From Streptococcus sp. HMSC067H01 (GTDB lineage Bacteria > Bacillota > Bacilli > Lactobacillales > Streptococcaceae), in assembly GCF_001814775.1 (NCBI RefSeq), contig NZ_KV817792.1, forward strand, positions 129,545 to 181,988: a DNA stretch of 52,444 bases. Direction: 5' to 3'. The first letter of the stretch is position 1, and every line of letters begins with the position of its first letter. The notes beneath the pieces are model-generated. The model did no database searches. It was not told where the DNA came from and worked only from the letters and a program-made list of their open reading frames with translations. Both the position numbers and the translations under genes were made by a program. This document shows, one piece after another, positions 1 to 13,130 of the stretch.

Positions 1-343
1 ACCAAACATCCAAGCAGTCTGGCAAACGTTTTGTGCTTGTTGTATCGTATCCAGTTTTTTCATAAGCAAGGAGAAGACCTGCATTTGGATCAAGAGCTTT
101 AGTCGCTGGAAGTCCGTACTCAGGATCAAGAAGCATTGATGAAGCGTATTTTGTCAATTCATCTGCTACCAAGACTTTAAGTTCTTCCATTTGAGCTACT
201 GTTGGCTCTTCTGTTTGGTATTGAGCCATAAGGCGTTTCAAAGCACCACGTTGGTCAAAAGCAAGAGCTGAGATGATACCATTTTCATCAGAGAGTTTTT
301 GCATACAAGCAAGTTTATTTGGGCTTAATTTTAATTTACTCAT
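1..343 (-). CDS. lacD: Tagatose 1,6-bisphosphate aldolase (LacD family), 5' part only
   Basis: The reverse strand from 343 encodes an N-terminus with [20 protein letters not shown], then [13 protein letters not shown], typical of the LacD class of tagatose-1,6-bisphosphate aldolases. The gene runs off the window edge, so about 114 residues are visible and the catalytic lysine region is not. The ATG at 343-341 follows a GAGG ribosome binding site and lies 13 bases after the agaS stop, so it is very likely the last visible gene of the bgaC-PTS-agaS operon. The family splits tagatose-1,6-bisphosphate into dihydroxyacetone phosphate and glyceraldehyde 3-phosphate. Behind AgaS it would serve GalNAc/galactosamine use through tagatose 6-phosphate. 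In pneumococcal genomes I recall galM at this place instead. Confidence 0.85.
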   Translation of the reverse strand, partial: MSKLKLSPNKLACMQKLSDENGIISALAFDQRGALKRLMAQYQTEEPTVAQMEELKVLVADELTKYASSMLLDPEYGLPATKALDPNAGLLLAYEKTGYDTTSTKRLPDCLDVW

Positions 344-356
344 AACTTTATCCTCT

Positions 357-1520
357 TTATTTAAACTCATGGATGATAACACCTTGAACTACACGGTTTA
401 CAGTACCAGTAGGAGATGGTGTATCTGGTCTATTACCAACTTTAAGCGAAGTTAAGAGCGAGAACAGTTGACCATAAATGATGTAAGGGAAGACACGGTA
501 TACATCATTCAAGACACCGCCACATCCAAGAGCTACTTCCTTAACATTTTCAAGGCCGAAGGTCTGATCACTCAAAAGCACTACGCGACGAGCAATTTGG
601 TCGCCTGCAACTTCACGAACCAAGTCCAAATCATACTTGCGAGTGTAGTCTGTGGTTGAACCAAATACCAAAACAACTGTATCTTCATTGATCAAAGATT
701 TTGGACCATGACGGAAGCCAACTGGGCTTTCATACATAGTCGCTACTTGACCAGCAGTCAATTCCAAAATTTTAAGCTGTGCTTCATGAGACAGACCAAA
801 GAATGGGCCCGCACCTAGATAAATCACTCGGTTAAAGTCTAGGTCAACCAACTCTTTGACATCTGCCACATTGTCAAGAACTTTGCGAGCTAAACTAGAT
901 AGCACGTCGAAACGTTCAGCTTTAACAGCAAAGTCTGTCGGATCAAATACCAAGAGCGCTGTCAACATCATTGAAGTGAAGCTCGATGTCATAGCAAAGC
1001 CAGCATCGTTGGAAGCAGCTGGTTGCAAGAGCAAAAGGTTGCGGTCATCACCATGCGCTTGGAGAGCCAATTTCCCTTCAGCTGCACATGTGATGGTAAC
1101 TTGATAAAGCTCATCAACCAAAGCCTTGGCCAAGTCAACTGTTGCCACACTCTCAGGTGAGTTCCCGCTACGCGCGAATGATACTAAAACAGTTGCCACA
1201 TCTTTTTTCAAATAAGTTTGTGGGTTTGCTACGATATCAGTTGTCGCGATAGCATTGAAATTCCATTTACGTTCATCATAAACTTCCTTGAAGTAAGGAA
1301 CTAGAGTATCACCTACATAAGCAGAAGTTCCAGCACCAGTTAGGATTACTTTGATATAGTCATGCTTATCTGCAATTCCTTGCAAGAAGGCTGCAATTTC
1401 ATCACGTCGTGCTTGATAAGCTTCAAAAGCTTCTTTCCAAACGTCTGGTTGTTGGTAGATTTCGCGAGTTGTGATTTCTGCCCCCAACTCAAGCAATTCT
1501 TCTTTTGTATAATCTAGCAT
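357..1520 (-). CDS. agaS: AgaS-type SIS-domain sugar isomerase/deaminase
   Basis: This 387-residue protein has two SIS (sugar isomerase) domains. The first phosphosugar-binding segment is [10 protein letters not shown] at residues 61-70. The second domain contains [17 protein letters not shown] and the [12 protein letters not shown] segment typical of AgaS and GlmS-like isomerases. The family converts galactosamine 6-phosphate to tagatose 6-phosphate with release of ammonia, in the cytoplasm. The ATG at 1520 follows AGAGGAAC. It lies downstream of a mannose-family PTS that would deliver the phosphorylated amino sugar and upstream of a LacD-like aldolase. A strong hairpin at 1564-1592 separates it from the IIA gene and may lower its expression. 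The exact substrate is inferred from family and context. Confidence 0.9.
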   Translation of the reverse strand: MLDYTKEELLELGAEITTREIYQQPDVWKEAFEAYQARRDEIAAFLQGIADKHDYIKVILTGAGTSAYVGDTLVPYFKEVYDERKWNFNAIATTDIVANPQTYLKKDVATVLVSFARSGNSPESVATVDLAKALVDELYQVTITCAAEGKLALQAHGDDRNLLLLQPAASNDAGFAMTSSFTSMMLTALLVFDPTDFAVKAERFDVLSSLARKVLDNVADVKELVDLDFNRVIYLGAGPFFGLSHEAQLKILELTAGQVATMYESPVGFRHGPKSLINEDTVVLVFGSTTDYTRKYDLDLVREVAGDQIARRVVLLSDQTFGLENVKEVALGCGGVLNDVYRVFPYIIYGQLFSLLTSLKVGNRPDTPSPTGTVNRVVQGVIIHEFK

Positions 1521-1563
1521 TGAGTTCCTCTAATCTATTATTATATTGTTTTTTATCTAAAAT

Positions 1564-1592
1564 ATGGGAATGGGAGTAAGCCCCATTCCCAT
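1564..1592 (-). terminator. Intercistronic hairpin between PTS IIA and agaS
   Basis: A perfect 11-bp stem (ATGGGAATGGG and its complement) closes a 7-base loop and is followed on the minus strand by an ATTTTAG stretch rather than a clean T run. It sits inside the operon, so it probably acts as a partial terminator or an mRNA-stabilising processing site. Confidence 0.6.
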
Positions 1593-1638
1593 TTATATTC
1601 TATGAAATGTGTTCTAACAGTATTTCAGTTATTACACC

Positions 1639-2043
1639 TTATTCATCTTCATCGTCATCGAAGCCAGCCAATAAATCATTAACTTTGACAATGCTTTCTG
1701 AAGCACGATTTTTATAATCTGCATCAGCGCCAGTAAGGCTTGCATTGATAAATTCAATAACCATTGGAAGATTCATTCCTGCATAAAGTTCGATGTCACG
1801 ACCTTCCATAATCAGACGGCTCACCACATTACATGGTGTTCCACCAAGGAGGTCAGCAAAGACTAGGAAATCATCCAAACCTTCGACAGCAGCTTCAAAT
1901 TTCGCAGTGAAATCTTCTGGTCCATCTTCTGGAAGAAGAGCTACTGCATGAATGTTGTCTTGTGGACCCATAATCATTTCTGTGCTACCTTTAAGTTCTT
2001 CACAGAAACGTCCATGGCTTACTAAAATCAATGATTTACTCAT
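1639..2043 (-). CDS. PTS mannose-family EIIA component
   Basis: At 134 residues this is a free-standing IIA of the mannose/sorbose PTS family. The phosphorylated histidine is His-10 in the N-terminal ILVSHGRF, matching the active-site position of ManX IIA. The conserved DLLGGTPCNVV segment lies mid-protein and an acidic tail (DDDEDE) ends it. It takes phosphate from HPr and passes it to the IIB component encoded upstream. The ATG is 3 bases after the IID stop, so translation is probably coupled. Order in the operon is IIB-IIC-IID-IIA, as at the pneumococcal bgaC locus. Confidence 0.93.
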   Translation of the reverse strand: MSKSLILVSHGRFCEELKGSTEMIMGPQDNIHAVALLPEDGPEDFTAKFEAAVEGLDDFLVFADLLGGTPCNVVSRLIMEGRDIELYAGMNLPMVIEFINASLTGADADYKNRASESIVKVNDLLAGFDDDEDE

Positions 2044-2046
2044 AAA

Positions 2047-2868
2047 TTATGCGCCCATTCCAAGTACAAATTTACCGATGAATGAAAGTCCAACTGCAAG
2101 AGCAATGATGATACCGATTGCTTTAGTTGAGTTCATACCTTTCTTACCAAGCAACCAGAAGATGAATGCTGTGAAGATTGCTGGAAGCAAGCGTGGGAAG
2201 ATTGAGTTCAAGATATCTTGGAAGTCAATCATTTTCTCACCGATTGGCAATTTGTATGAAATTTCAAAGTTGATCATTGTTGCTACAAGAGCACCCATCA
2301 TGAACACACCAAGTACAGATGCAGCTTCAATCAAAGCTGTCAAAGTGCTTTGCATGTTGTTGATAAGGTTAACCCCTTCTTTGTATGCAAATTCCAATTG
2401 TTTCCAACGGAAGATGTCATACGCTACTGCAACTGCGATCCAAAGGAAGATACCCCAAGGTTGACCAGCGATAGCCATTGTTGCAGCGATAGATCCCATG
2501 ATAGCAGGTACAAGTGAACCAAAGATTGTATCTCCAAGAGGAGCGAATGGTCCCATCAAACCTGTTTTGATACCGTTAACCGCATCTTTTGAGACAACGC
2601 CATCCTTTTCTTCCATGGCAAGGTCAAAACCAGCGATGATTGTGTGGAAGAATGGTGAAGTGTTGAAGAATTGAGTATGAACTTTCATCATTTCTTTCAA
2701 CTCAGGAGTTCCATCTCCATACATTTTACGCAATTGTGGCAAGATCATGTAAAGGTAACCTGATGCTTGCATACGTTCGTAGTTCCATCCCAATTGGAAA
2801 GTGAACAAGCTACGTTTGTTAATTTGATTAAAATCTTCTTTTGTTAATTTGTAATTAGAATTCGTCAT
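2047..2868 (-). CDS. PTS mannose-family EIID membrane component
   Basis: This is a mannose-family IID subunit, recognised by FTFQLGWNYERMQASGYLYM near the N-terminus and by GLMGPFAPLGDTIFGS, a IID hallmark. Hydrophobic helices fill the middle, and the last segment near the C-terminus reads ALAVGLSFIGKFVLGMGA. With IIC it forms the membrane channel that phosphorylates sugar during uptake. I place the start at the ATG at 2868 (MTNSNYKLT) because GGGGA lies about 10 bases upstream; a GTG five codons earlier is the other choice. It overlaps the IIC 3' end by 14 bases, a normal tight-operon overlap. Confidence 0.92.
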   Translation of the reverse strand: MTNSNYKLTKEDFNQINKRSLFTFQLGWNYERMQASGYLYMILPQLRKMYGDGTPELKEMMKVHTQFFNTSPFFHTIIAGFDLAMEEKDGVVSKDAVNGIKTGLMGPFAPLGDTIFGSLVPAIMGSIAATMAIAGQPWGIFLWIAVAVAYDIFRWKQLEFAYKEGVNLINNMQSTLTALIEAASVLGVFMMGALVATMINFEISYKLPIGEKMIDFQDILNSIFPRLLPAIFTAFIFWLLGKKGMNSTKAIGIIIALAVGLSFIGKFVLGMGA

Positions 2869-3760
2869 CTTCAATTTCCCCACTTTCTGACGGTGTAGAA
2901 GGTGCTGCTACAGCAACTTTCTGGCTGTTCTTGAAGTGAACAACTGCAAGGAAGATACCTACGATAGAGATACCGATCATAGACAATCCTTTGAAGTTGT
3001 TAGCGAAACCGATAGTTTCTGCAACTTCAGCAGGAAGAGTGCCAATGATACCAGCAACTGCTCCACCAAGACCTGTTACGTATGAGTAAAGAACAGTCAA
3101 CATAGCTGTCAAACCGAATCCCATAGCAAGGTAGTGAAGGTTACGTTTAACTGGAAGGTAACGAAGCAAGATAGCGAATCCAAGACCTGGAAGCATACGA
3201 CCTGCAAGAGTCAAACCGTCTGCAACCCATTGGAATTCTTTAACAAGGTTTACAACTGCTTGTACGAATTCTCCACCAAAAGCAAGGGCGAAGAATACTG
3301 GAAGGGCACGAGAAGCAGCCCATGGAAGCGCACCAAGAAGGTAGTTACGTTCGATTGCTTTATAGTCAAAGCGTTCGATCGCAGCATCAATACGGTGTGC
3401 GAAGAATGTAGTAGTCATACGACCAAGTACGTCGAAGTAAGTCAAAAGTGCCGCTACTGGTACAGCGATTGTAGTGATCGCAAGATCTGTTTCGATACCT
3501 TGTGAAACTGAGAAAGCTGTCGCAAGAACCGCACCAGAAGTTGCGTCGATACGAGAAGCACCACCGAAGGTACCTACCCCAAGGACAAACAACTGCAAGC
3601 TACCACCGATAAACAAACCAGTTGTCAAATCTCCCATGATCAAACCAGTAATGAAACCAGCGAATACAGGGGAACCTGCAGAAGAAACGATCGTCAACTC
3701 ATCACAGATTTGATAAGCTGAGTACAGAGTGAGAAGTAAAATTTGCCACCATTGTATCAT
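2855..3760 (-). CDS. PTS mannose-family EIIC membrane component
   Basis: A 301-residue polytopic membrane protein of the mannose-family IIC type, recognised by GSPVFAGFITGLIMGDLTTGLFIGG and LFVLGVGTFGGASRIDATSGA in the first 80 residues. It forms the sugar-selective channel together with IID. The ATG at 3760 has a strong AGGAGG 9 bases upstream. The C-terminal tail is acidic (ESGEIEDDEF). In the pneumococcal locus this transporter accompanies the beta-galactosidase BgaC; galactose, lacto-N-biose or an amino sugar is the likely cargo, but the sequence alone does not settle it. Confidence 0.93.
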   Translation of the reverse strand: MIQWWQILLLTLYSAYQICDELTIVSSAGSPVFAGFITGLIMGDLTTGLFIGGSLQLFVLGVGTFGGASRIDATSGAVLATAFSVSQGIETDLAITTIAVPVAALLTYFDVLGRMTTTFFAHRIDAAIERFDYKAIERNYLLGALPWAASRALPVFFALAFGGEFVQAVVNLVKEFQWVADGLTLAGRMLPGLGFAILLRYLPVKRNLHYLAMGFGLTAMLTVLYSYVTGLGGAVAGIIGTLPAEVAETIGFANNFKGLSMIGISIVGIFLAVVHFKNSQKVAVAAPSTPSESGEIEDDEF

Positions 3761-3786
3761 AACAATGACCTCCTAAAAATTTTTTC

Positions 3787-4263
3787 CTATTTTAATAAGC
3801 TCAAAAAGTCTGAAACTGGATCATTTGGAACCATTTGAGCAGTAAGTTTAACACCTTTTTCCGCCAATTTGTGGAAATCTTCTACGTCTTTATCTACAAC
3901 GTTGATTGAACGTGTGATAGAACGAGTTTCTGGTGTTTGAGACATGTTGCCGACATTGACTGTTTCAAGCGGTACGCCTGCTTCAACCAAACCAAGGAAA
4001 CGGTCAGGTTTGCGTGCTACAATCAAGAGACGTTGGCTGTCATATTTGCCAGCAAGGATATTCGTTGCCGCTTTATCAACCGGCAAGATACTAAGTTTTA
4101 CACCTGGTGGTGTTGCAAGTTTCAATCCGCTCTTCTCAACGTCATTGTTCACAACCTCATTGTCAACGACCATGATACGTGAAACATTGAGTTTAGCAGA
4201 CCAAAGATTGGCTACTTGTCCGTGGATCAAACGTCCATCGATACGGCATCCTACAATTGTCAT
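3787..4263 (-). CDS. PTS mannose-family EIIB component
   Basis: This 158-residue protein carries the IIB signature CRIDGRLIHGQVANLW at residues 6-21, with His-14 as the phosphorylated residue. It accepts phosphate from IIA and donates it to sugar at the IIC/IID channel. It is the first PTS gene of the operon. Its ATG overlaps the bgaC stop as ATGA, which indicates translational coupling to bgaC. Length is normal for the family. Confidence 0.94.
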   Translation of the reverse strand: MTIVGCRIDGRLIHGQVANLWSAKLNVSRIMVVDNEVVNNDVEKSGLKLATPPGVKLSILPVDKAATNILAGKYDSQRLLIVARKPDRFLGLVEAGVPLETVNVGNMSQTPETRSITRSINVVDKDVEDFHKLAEKGVKLTAQMVPNDPVSDFLSLLK

Positions 4264-6047
4264 AAGTTTTCCCCCTTTATGTGTTTTAGTGTAGGTTTAC
4301 GAGTTAAATGTATGTGCTCTTTATGATCCCCTTCAGTTTCAAAGATAATGATGCGGTTAGCACCTTCTTTGAGATAGCTGTGTGGAATATAAAGCGATAA
4401 GGTTGGACCAACATTCCAGAAACGGCCTAGATTACGGCCATTGACATAGGCAATCCCTTTGCCAAACTCAGATAGTTCTAAGTAGGTGTCCTTGGGCTCC
4501 TTGACTTCAAAGTCAAAGGCGTAAAAGGCAGGTTGTCCTTCTGTCCATCCTTTTGAAAAATCAATCTTTTCAGGATTATCAAGTGGAAGCGGATAATGTT
4601 CCCAGTTAAGCATAAAGTGTAGGTCTTTGCAGATACCAGTACGAATTCCTTTTCGTTGTGTATCTGCTAGGAACTTATGCCCGTAATTGACACGTCCCAT
4701 GTTTTCAATAAGGATGTCAAATCTAGAGAGCGCTTTCTTTTCTCCTTGATAGAAGATATCTTCTCCAATTTCAGTTTGGTACTGAGTTGAGACCCATTTC
4801 CCATCTACGAATAGCTGAGCTCTATCGCGTCCATCAATGATGCGGATGCGTTCTTCCTCTGCGTCCCAGCTAGCTTCTGTACGATAGAGAAGGTAGCCGT
4901 AACTTTGTCCCAACTCTTCCATTTTCTTAGGATAGAGACTTTCAGTTGGACTTGTTAAACTATCTAAGGTTTCAAATAGAGAAACTTTCTCAACCAGTGG
5001 AATATTTTCAACTTCCATGCTTTCTTTGTAAAGCGGTTCTAATTGTGGATACTCAGGATAATAAGTAGCCATCATTTCTTTAACTGCCATGTATTTAGCA
5101 GTTGGATTTCCAGCTTCATCAAGAAGAGCATCATAATCATAAGATGTTACTTGTGGTAAATCGATGGTTCCTCGAGCTGAACAACCATTCATAAAACCAA
5201 AGTTGGTTCCACCGTGGAACATGTAAAGATTGATAGAGCCTTGCTCTAGAACCTCGTGAACAGCTTCTGCCAACTCTTCTGAATCACGTGTGATGACTGG
5301 CTCTTTCCAACGATTAAACCACCCATCCCAGAATTCCATACACATGAGTGGCCATTTCTTACCATACTCATCAAAGAACTCTTGCATTTGCGAGAAGTTG
5401 AAGTTAGCTTTCGAGCCAAAGTTCCCTGTTACAAAGAGATCATCTTCGATCAAGGTTCCAGCTTTCAAAGTAGCTCTCCATGGTCCATCAGATGTAAAGA
5501 GCGGACAAGTAACTGAACGTTCTTCCATCAATCGGCGAATCTCACGCAAGTATGTCTTGTCTTCACCATAGGAACCGTACTCATTTTCAACCTGCATCAT
5601 GAGGATGTTACCACCATTATCCAACAATCTTGAAACAAGACGTGGAAGTAAATGATCGTAGTAGCGTCCTACCATTTCTACATAGGCTGGATCAGAGGAA
5701 CGGATTCGCATGTCTTTATTTAAAAGCCATGCTGGTAAACCACCGAACTCCCACTCTGCACAGATGAAAGGAGATGGTCGTACAATAGCATACAAGCCTA
5801 AATCCTGAGCTGTCTGAAGAAATTTGTCAATATTAAGATTGCCTTCAAAATTGAAGTTTCCTTCAGTTGGCTCATGCAAATTCCAAGCAACGTATGTTTC
5901 AACAGTGTTGAAACCTAAAGCCTTGAGATTGTATAATGAATGATACCAGTCATCTTCAGGAATTCTAAAATAATGAATGGCACCAGATAAAATTTTGAAT
6001 GGTTTCCCATCTAGGTAAAAATCATCCTCAATTTTAAATCTTGTCAT
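4260..6047 (-). CDS. bgaC: Beta-galactosidase, GH35 family (BgaC)
   Basis: The 595-residue protein is a glycoside hydrolase family 35 enzyme of the same length as pneumococcal BgaC. The acid/base glutamate is E156 in VENEYGSYG and the nucleophile is E238 in CMEFWDGWFNRWKE. N-terminal LSGAIHYFRIP and NTVETYVAWNLHEP are GH35 hallmarks. There is no signal peptide, although the pneumococcal homologue is reported at the cell surface. Pneumococcal BgaC removes terminal galactose linked beta-1,3 to N-acetylglucosamine; that specificity is carried over by homology. It is the first gene of the sugar operon, downstream of a consensus promoter at 6098-6126 and divergent from bgaR. Confidence 0.95.
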   Translation of the reverse strand: MTRFKIEDDFYLDGKPFKILSGAIHYFRIPEDDWYHSLYNLKALGFNTVETYVAWNLHEPTEGNFNFEGNLNIDKFLQTAQDLGLYAIVRPSPFICAEWEFGGLPAWLLNKDMRIRSSDPAYVEMVGRYYDHLLPRLVSRLLDNGGNILMMQVENEYGSYGEDKTYLREIRRLMEERSVTCPLFTSDGPWRATLKAGTLIEDDLFVTGNFGSKANFNFSQMQEFFDEYGKKWPLMCMEFWDGWFNRWKEPVITRDSEELAEAVHEVLEQGSINLYMFHGGTNFGFMNGCSARGTIDLPQVTSYDYDALLDEAGNPTAKYMAVKEMMATYYPEYPQLEPLYKESMEVENIPLVEKVSLFETLDSLTSPTESLYPKKMEELGQSYGYLLYRTEASWDAEEERIRIIDGRDRAQLFVDGKWVSTQYQTEIGEDIFYQGEKKALSRFDILIENMGRVNYGHKFLADTQRKGIRTGICKDLHFMLNWEHYPLPLDNPEKIDFSKGWTEGQPAFYAFDFEVKEPKDTYLELSEFGKGIAYVNGRNLGRFWNVGPTLSLYIPHSYLKEGANRIIIFETEGDHKEHIHLTRKPTLKHIKGENL

Positions 6048-6097
6048 TTCACCACCCCATACTTTTCCGTTTGCGCTTTCATTTGTTGTTATATTAA

Positions 6098-6126
6098 ATA
6101 ATAAACCAATGAAGCCATCTTGTCAA
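6098..6126 (-). promoter_or_regulatory. Consensus promoter of bgaC
   Basis: On the minus strand TTGACA (6126-6121), a 17-base spacer and TATTAT (6103-6098) form a near-perfect housekeeping promoter. A promoter this strong normally needs a repressor, and the divergent GntR-type BgaR is the obvious candidate. An 11-base AT-rich sequence (TTATATTAAAT) beside the -10 box at 6089-6099 recurs at 6203-6213 and could be operator-related, though it may be chance in AT-rich DNA. Confidence 0.8.
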
Positions 6127-6335
6127 TAGATTTTTAAAAAATTATTTAAAATTTTTCTTTTTTTTACTGAATTGTTTTCTAAAATTCTTCAAAAAAAGTT
6201 TTTTATATTAAATTTTTTCCGCCTAAATGACTTGATTTCATGAATTTTTAATGGTAAAAAATATATAAGTCAATCACTTAGTCTATTATTTTATATTTTT
6301 ATACTATAATACTATCATTTTCAAACTAATTATGG
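6127..6335. other. AT-rich divergent intergenic region between bgaC and bgaR
   Basis: About 200 bases of very AT-rich sequence with long T and A runs. No coding frame is evident. It includes a second copy (6203-6213) of the TTATATTAAAT sequence found at the bgaC -10 region. Confidence 0.5.
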
Positions 6336-6341
6336 TAGAAT
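6336..6341 (+). promoter_or_regulatory. Extended -10 promoter of bgaR
   Basis: The sequence TATGGTAGAAT gives an extended -10 (TG then TAGAAT), 32 bases before the bgaR start. The -35 region is poor, as is common for extended -10 promoters. A second TATAAT at 6305-6310 is an alternative. Confidence 0.5.
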
Positions 6342-6373
6342 CAAAATGGAGAAGGAAAAAATGAGGTGAAAAT

Positions 6374-7090
6374 ATGGCAATTCCAAAGTATCAATATATC
6401 AAAGATGAATTGAAAAACAAAATCATTTCAGGTCAATTCGCTAGTGGAGATAAGTTCTACACTGAAGCAGAATTGATTGCAATGTATGATGTAAGTTCAA
6501 TCACTGTTGTTCGTGCCTTAAATGACCTTGCTAAAGACGGCTATATTGTCCGCCAACAAGGAAAGGGAACCTTTGTGGCTCGCGCACGCAAGCACAAACT
6601 TGTAGAATTTTCTGATGTAGAAATCTTCGAAACGAAAGATGATAAAGTCACTGTTCTTTCTATTGAACGTGGCAACAATCTTAACTACTTAGAAAAATTA
6701 GGGTTGCGTGGCGATCAATTTTATTACAAAATTGAACGTATCCGTGAATCAAACGGTGTTACTTACATTTACCACACATCTTATATCCCTGAACAATACA
6801 TCAATGCAAACTATCCAGATCTAGAATATTATAGTTCTATCTATAATCGTTTCAAATTAGACTACCACATTCATATGAATGACGAGCATTTTGAAGAAAT
6901 CAATGAAATTGTATTTCCAACTCCAGAACATGCTGCTTCTATCCTAGGAATCGACTCTCAGTTCCCAACTGTTCTCCAAACCAAGACAACTAAGCTTGAG
7001 TCAACTGGTCAAGTGTTGGAATACATTGAGACCTATAAACGTTCTGATTTCTATAAGATTAAGTTTATTTCATGTGATCGTGATCACTAA
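6374..7090 (+). CDS. bgaR: GntR/HutC-family transcriptional regulator (BgaR)
   Basis: The 238-residue protein has an N-terminal GntR winged helix (about residues 1-72; PKYQYIKDELKNKIISGQFA, then VRALNDLAKDGYIVRQQGKGTFV) and a C-terminal UTRA ligand-binding domain (about 90-235, with FYYKIERIR and a closing LEYIETYKRSDFYKIKF). This is the HutC subfamily, whose members bind phosphorylated sugars. It is transcribed away from bgaC and matches pneumococcal BgaR, which represses the bgaC operon. The ATG at 6374 follows GAGGTG. A terminator at 7103-7139 follows. Confidence 0.92.
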   Translation: MAIPKYQYIKDELKNKIISGQFASGDKFYTEAELIAMYDVSSITVVRALNDLAKDGYIVRQQGKGTFVARARKHKLVEFSDVEIFETKDDKVTVLSIERGNNLNYLEKLGLRGDQFYYKIERIRESNGVTYIYHTSYIPEQYINANYPDLEYYSSIYNRFKLDYHIHMNDEHFEEINEIVFPTPEHAASILGIDSQFPTVLQTKTTKLESTGQVLEYIETYKRSDFYKIKFISCDRDH

Positions 7091-7102
7091 ACATTAAAAA
7101 GT

Positions 7103-7139
7103 AAGTCTGAGACATTTGGTCTCGGACTTTTCTGTTTTT
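7103..7139 (+). terminator. Rho-independent terminator of bgaR
   Basis: The stem AAGTCTGAGAC pairs with GTCTCGGACTT (one G-T pair) around a 5-base loop, followed by TTCTGTTTTT. Confidence 0.85.
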
Positions 7140-7283
7140 ATGCTAGCTGAGATTTCTCACGAAAAATTACCCAACAAGTTTAAACTATAATTTGGAGTAA
7201 TTTTACTAAAAAGAGAGTTAAAAACTAAAACGACTCTAATTTAAGTACTTCTTATATTTTTTATAGTTATTTCCCTAAAAAGC

Positions 7284-7312
7284 TTGACTTTACTAGATTC
7301 AGATAATACAAT
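7284..7312 (+). promoter_or_regulatory. Promoter of strH
   Basis: TTGACT (7284-7289), a 17-base spacer and TACAAT (7307-7312) make a good housekeeping promoter 51 bases before the strH start. Confidence 0.8.
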
Positions 7313-7325
7313 GGATTTAGTTTTG

Positions 7326-7339
7326 TGAAAACGCTACCA
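7326..7339 (+). promoter_or_regulatory. cre site (CcpA operator) in the strH leader
   Basis: TGAAAACGCTACCA closely matches the Gram-positive cre consensus WTGNAARCGNWWWCA, with the central CG intact. It lies about 14-27 bases downstream of the -10 box, a position where CcpA blocks transcription. This predicts that strH is repressed by glucose. Confidence 0.7.
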
Positions 7340-7347
7340 AAAAATAA

Positions 7348-11715
<4,368 letters not shown>

Positions 11716-11739
11716 ACTCAAATCTTTTGATATAAGATA

Positions 11740-11767
11740 AAAAGCGGGACTTAGGTCTCGCTTTTTT
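11740..11767. terminator. Bidirectional terminator between strH and purB
   Basis: AAAGCGGGAC pairs with GTCTCGCTTT around a short loop, with TTTTTT on the plus strand and TTTTTATC on the minus strand. It can end both strH and the convergent purine operon. Confidence 0.85.
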
Positions 11768-11813
11768 GTATTGAATATAAGTACTGTTTTACTTGTGAAT
11801 CTATCACAGCATA

Positions 11814-13112
11814 TTAGTCACCAAGTCCGAGGCGGTCAAAAATATCGTCCACTCGTTTGGTATAGTAAAGAGGGTTGAAGATCTCATCGATTTCTTCTTG
11901 AGTGAGGCGTGAAGTCACTTCTGGATCTGCTTCTAGAAGTGGTTTAAAGTCTACTTGATTGTCCCATGATTGGGCTGTCTTAGGTTGAACAAGGTCGTAA
12001 GCTTGTTCACGCGTCATACCTTTTTCAATCAAGGTAAGCATAGCACGTTGGCTGAAAATCAAACCAAATGTAGAGTTCATGTTGCGAATCATGTTTTCTG
12101 GGAAGACTGTCAAGTTCTTGACGATATTTCCAAAACGGTTGAGCATGTAGTCGATCAGAATAGTCGTATCTGGTGTGATGATGCGCTCAGCTGATGAGTG
12201 AGAGATATCACGTTCGTGCCAGAGAGCAACATTCTCATAGGCCGTAATCATGTGCCCACGGATAACACGCGCAAGACCTGTCATGTTTTCAGAACCGATA
12301 GGGTTGCGTTTGTGAGGCATTGCTGATGAACCTTTTTGCCCCTTAGCAAAGAACTCTTCCACTTCACGCTGTTCAGATTTTTGCAGACCACGAATTTCAG
12401 TCGCCATACGCTCGATGGAAGTCGCGATGCTGGCAAGAACTGCAAAGTACTCAGCGTGAAGGTCACGAGGAAGCACCTGTGTAGAGATTTCTTGAGCACG
12501 GATACCCAATTTGTCGCAGACGTATTTTTCAACGAACGGTGGGATGTTGGCAAAGTTACCAACCGCACCAGAAATCTTACCAGCCTCCACACCAGCAGCC
12601 GCATGCTCAAAACGCTCAATGTTGCGTTTCATTTCGCTGTACCAAGTAGCCAATTTAAGACCAAAAGTTGTTGGTTCAGCGTGCACACCGTGGGTACGCC
12701 CCATCATGATGGTGAACTTGTGTTCCTTAGCCTTGTCAGCGATGATGTTGGTGAAGTTTTCAAGATCACGACGGATGATGTCGTTGGCTTGCTTGTAAAG
12801 GTAACCATAGGCCGTATCCACCACGTCGGTAGAAGTCAAACCATAGTGGACCCACTTGCGCTCCTCACCAAGCGTCTCAGAAACCGCACGTGTGAAGGCA
12901 ACCACATCGTGGCGAGTCTCCTGCTCAATCTCCAAAATACGATCGATGTTAAAGTCCGCTTTTTCACGAATCAAAGCCACATCTTCCTTAGGGATTTCTC
13001 CCAACTCAGCCCATGCCTCATCAGCCAAGATTTCCACCTCAAGCCAAGCACGGTATTTATTTTCTTCACTCCAAATATTCGCCATCTCAGGGCGAGAGTA
13101 ACGTTCGATCAT
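11814..13112 (-). CDS. purB: Adenylosuccinate lyase
   Basis: The 432-residue protein is PurB. The fumarase/lyase superfamily signature [15 protein letters not shown] lies near residue 262, and [15 protein letters not shown] near 140 supplies the catalytic histidine region. It acts twice in purine synthesis: SAICAR to AICAR plus fumarate, and adenylosuccinate to AMP plus fumarate. AAAGGAG precedes the ATG by 8 bases. It is the last gene of the purine cluster, only 18 bases after an accessory membrane-protein gene, and ends at the bidirectional terminator shared with strH. Confidence 0.96.
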   Translation of the reverse strand: MIERYSRPEMANIWSEENKYRAWLEVEILADEAWAELGEIPKEDVALIREKADFNIDRILEIEQETRHDVVAFTRAVSETLGEERKWVHYGLTSTDVVDTAYGYLYKQANDIIRRDLENFTNIIADKAKEHKFTIMMGRTHGVHAEPTTFGLKLATWYSEMKRNIERFEHAAAGVEAGKISGAVGNFANIPPFVEKYVCDKLGIRAQEISTQVLPRDLHAEYFAVLASIATSIERMATEIRGLQKSEQREVEEFFAKGQKGSSAMPHKRNPIGSENMTGLARVIRGHMITAYENVALWHERDISHSSAERIITPDTTILIDYMLNRFGNIVKNLTVFPENMIRNMNSTFGLIFSQRAMLTLIEKGMTREQAYDLVQPKTAQSWDNQVDFKPLLEADPEVTSRLTQEEIDEIFNPLYYTKRVDDIFDRLGLGD

Positions 13113-13130
13113 GTTGTTTCTCCTTTAAAA

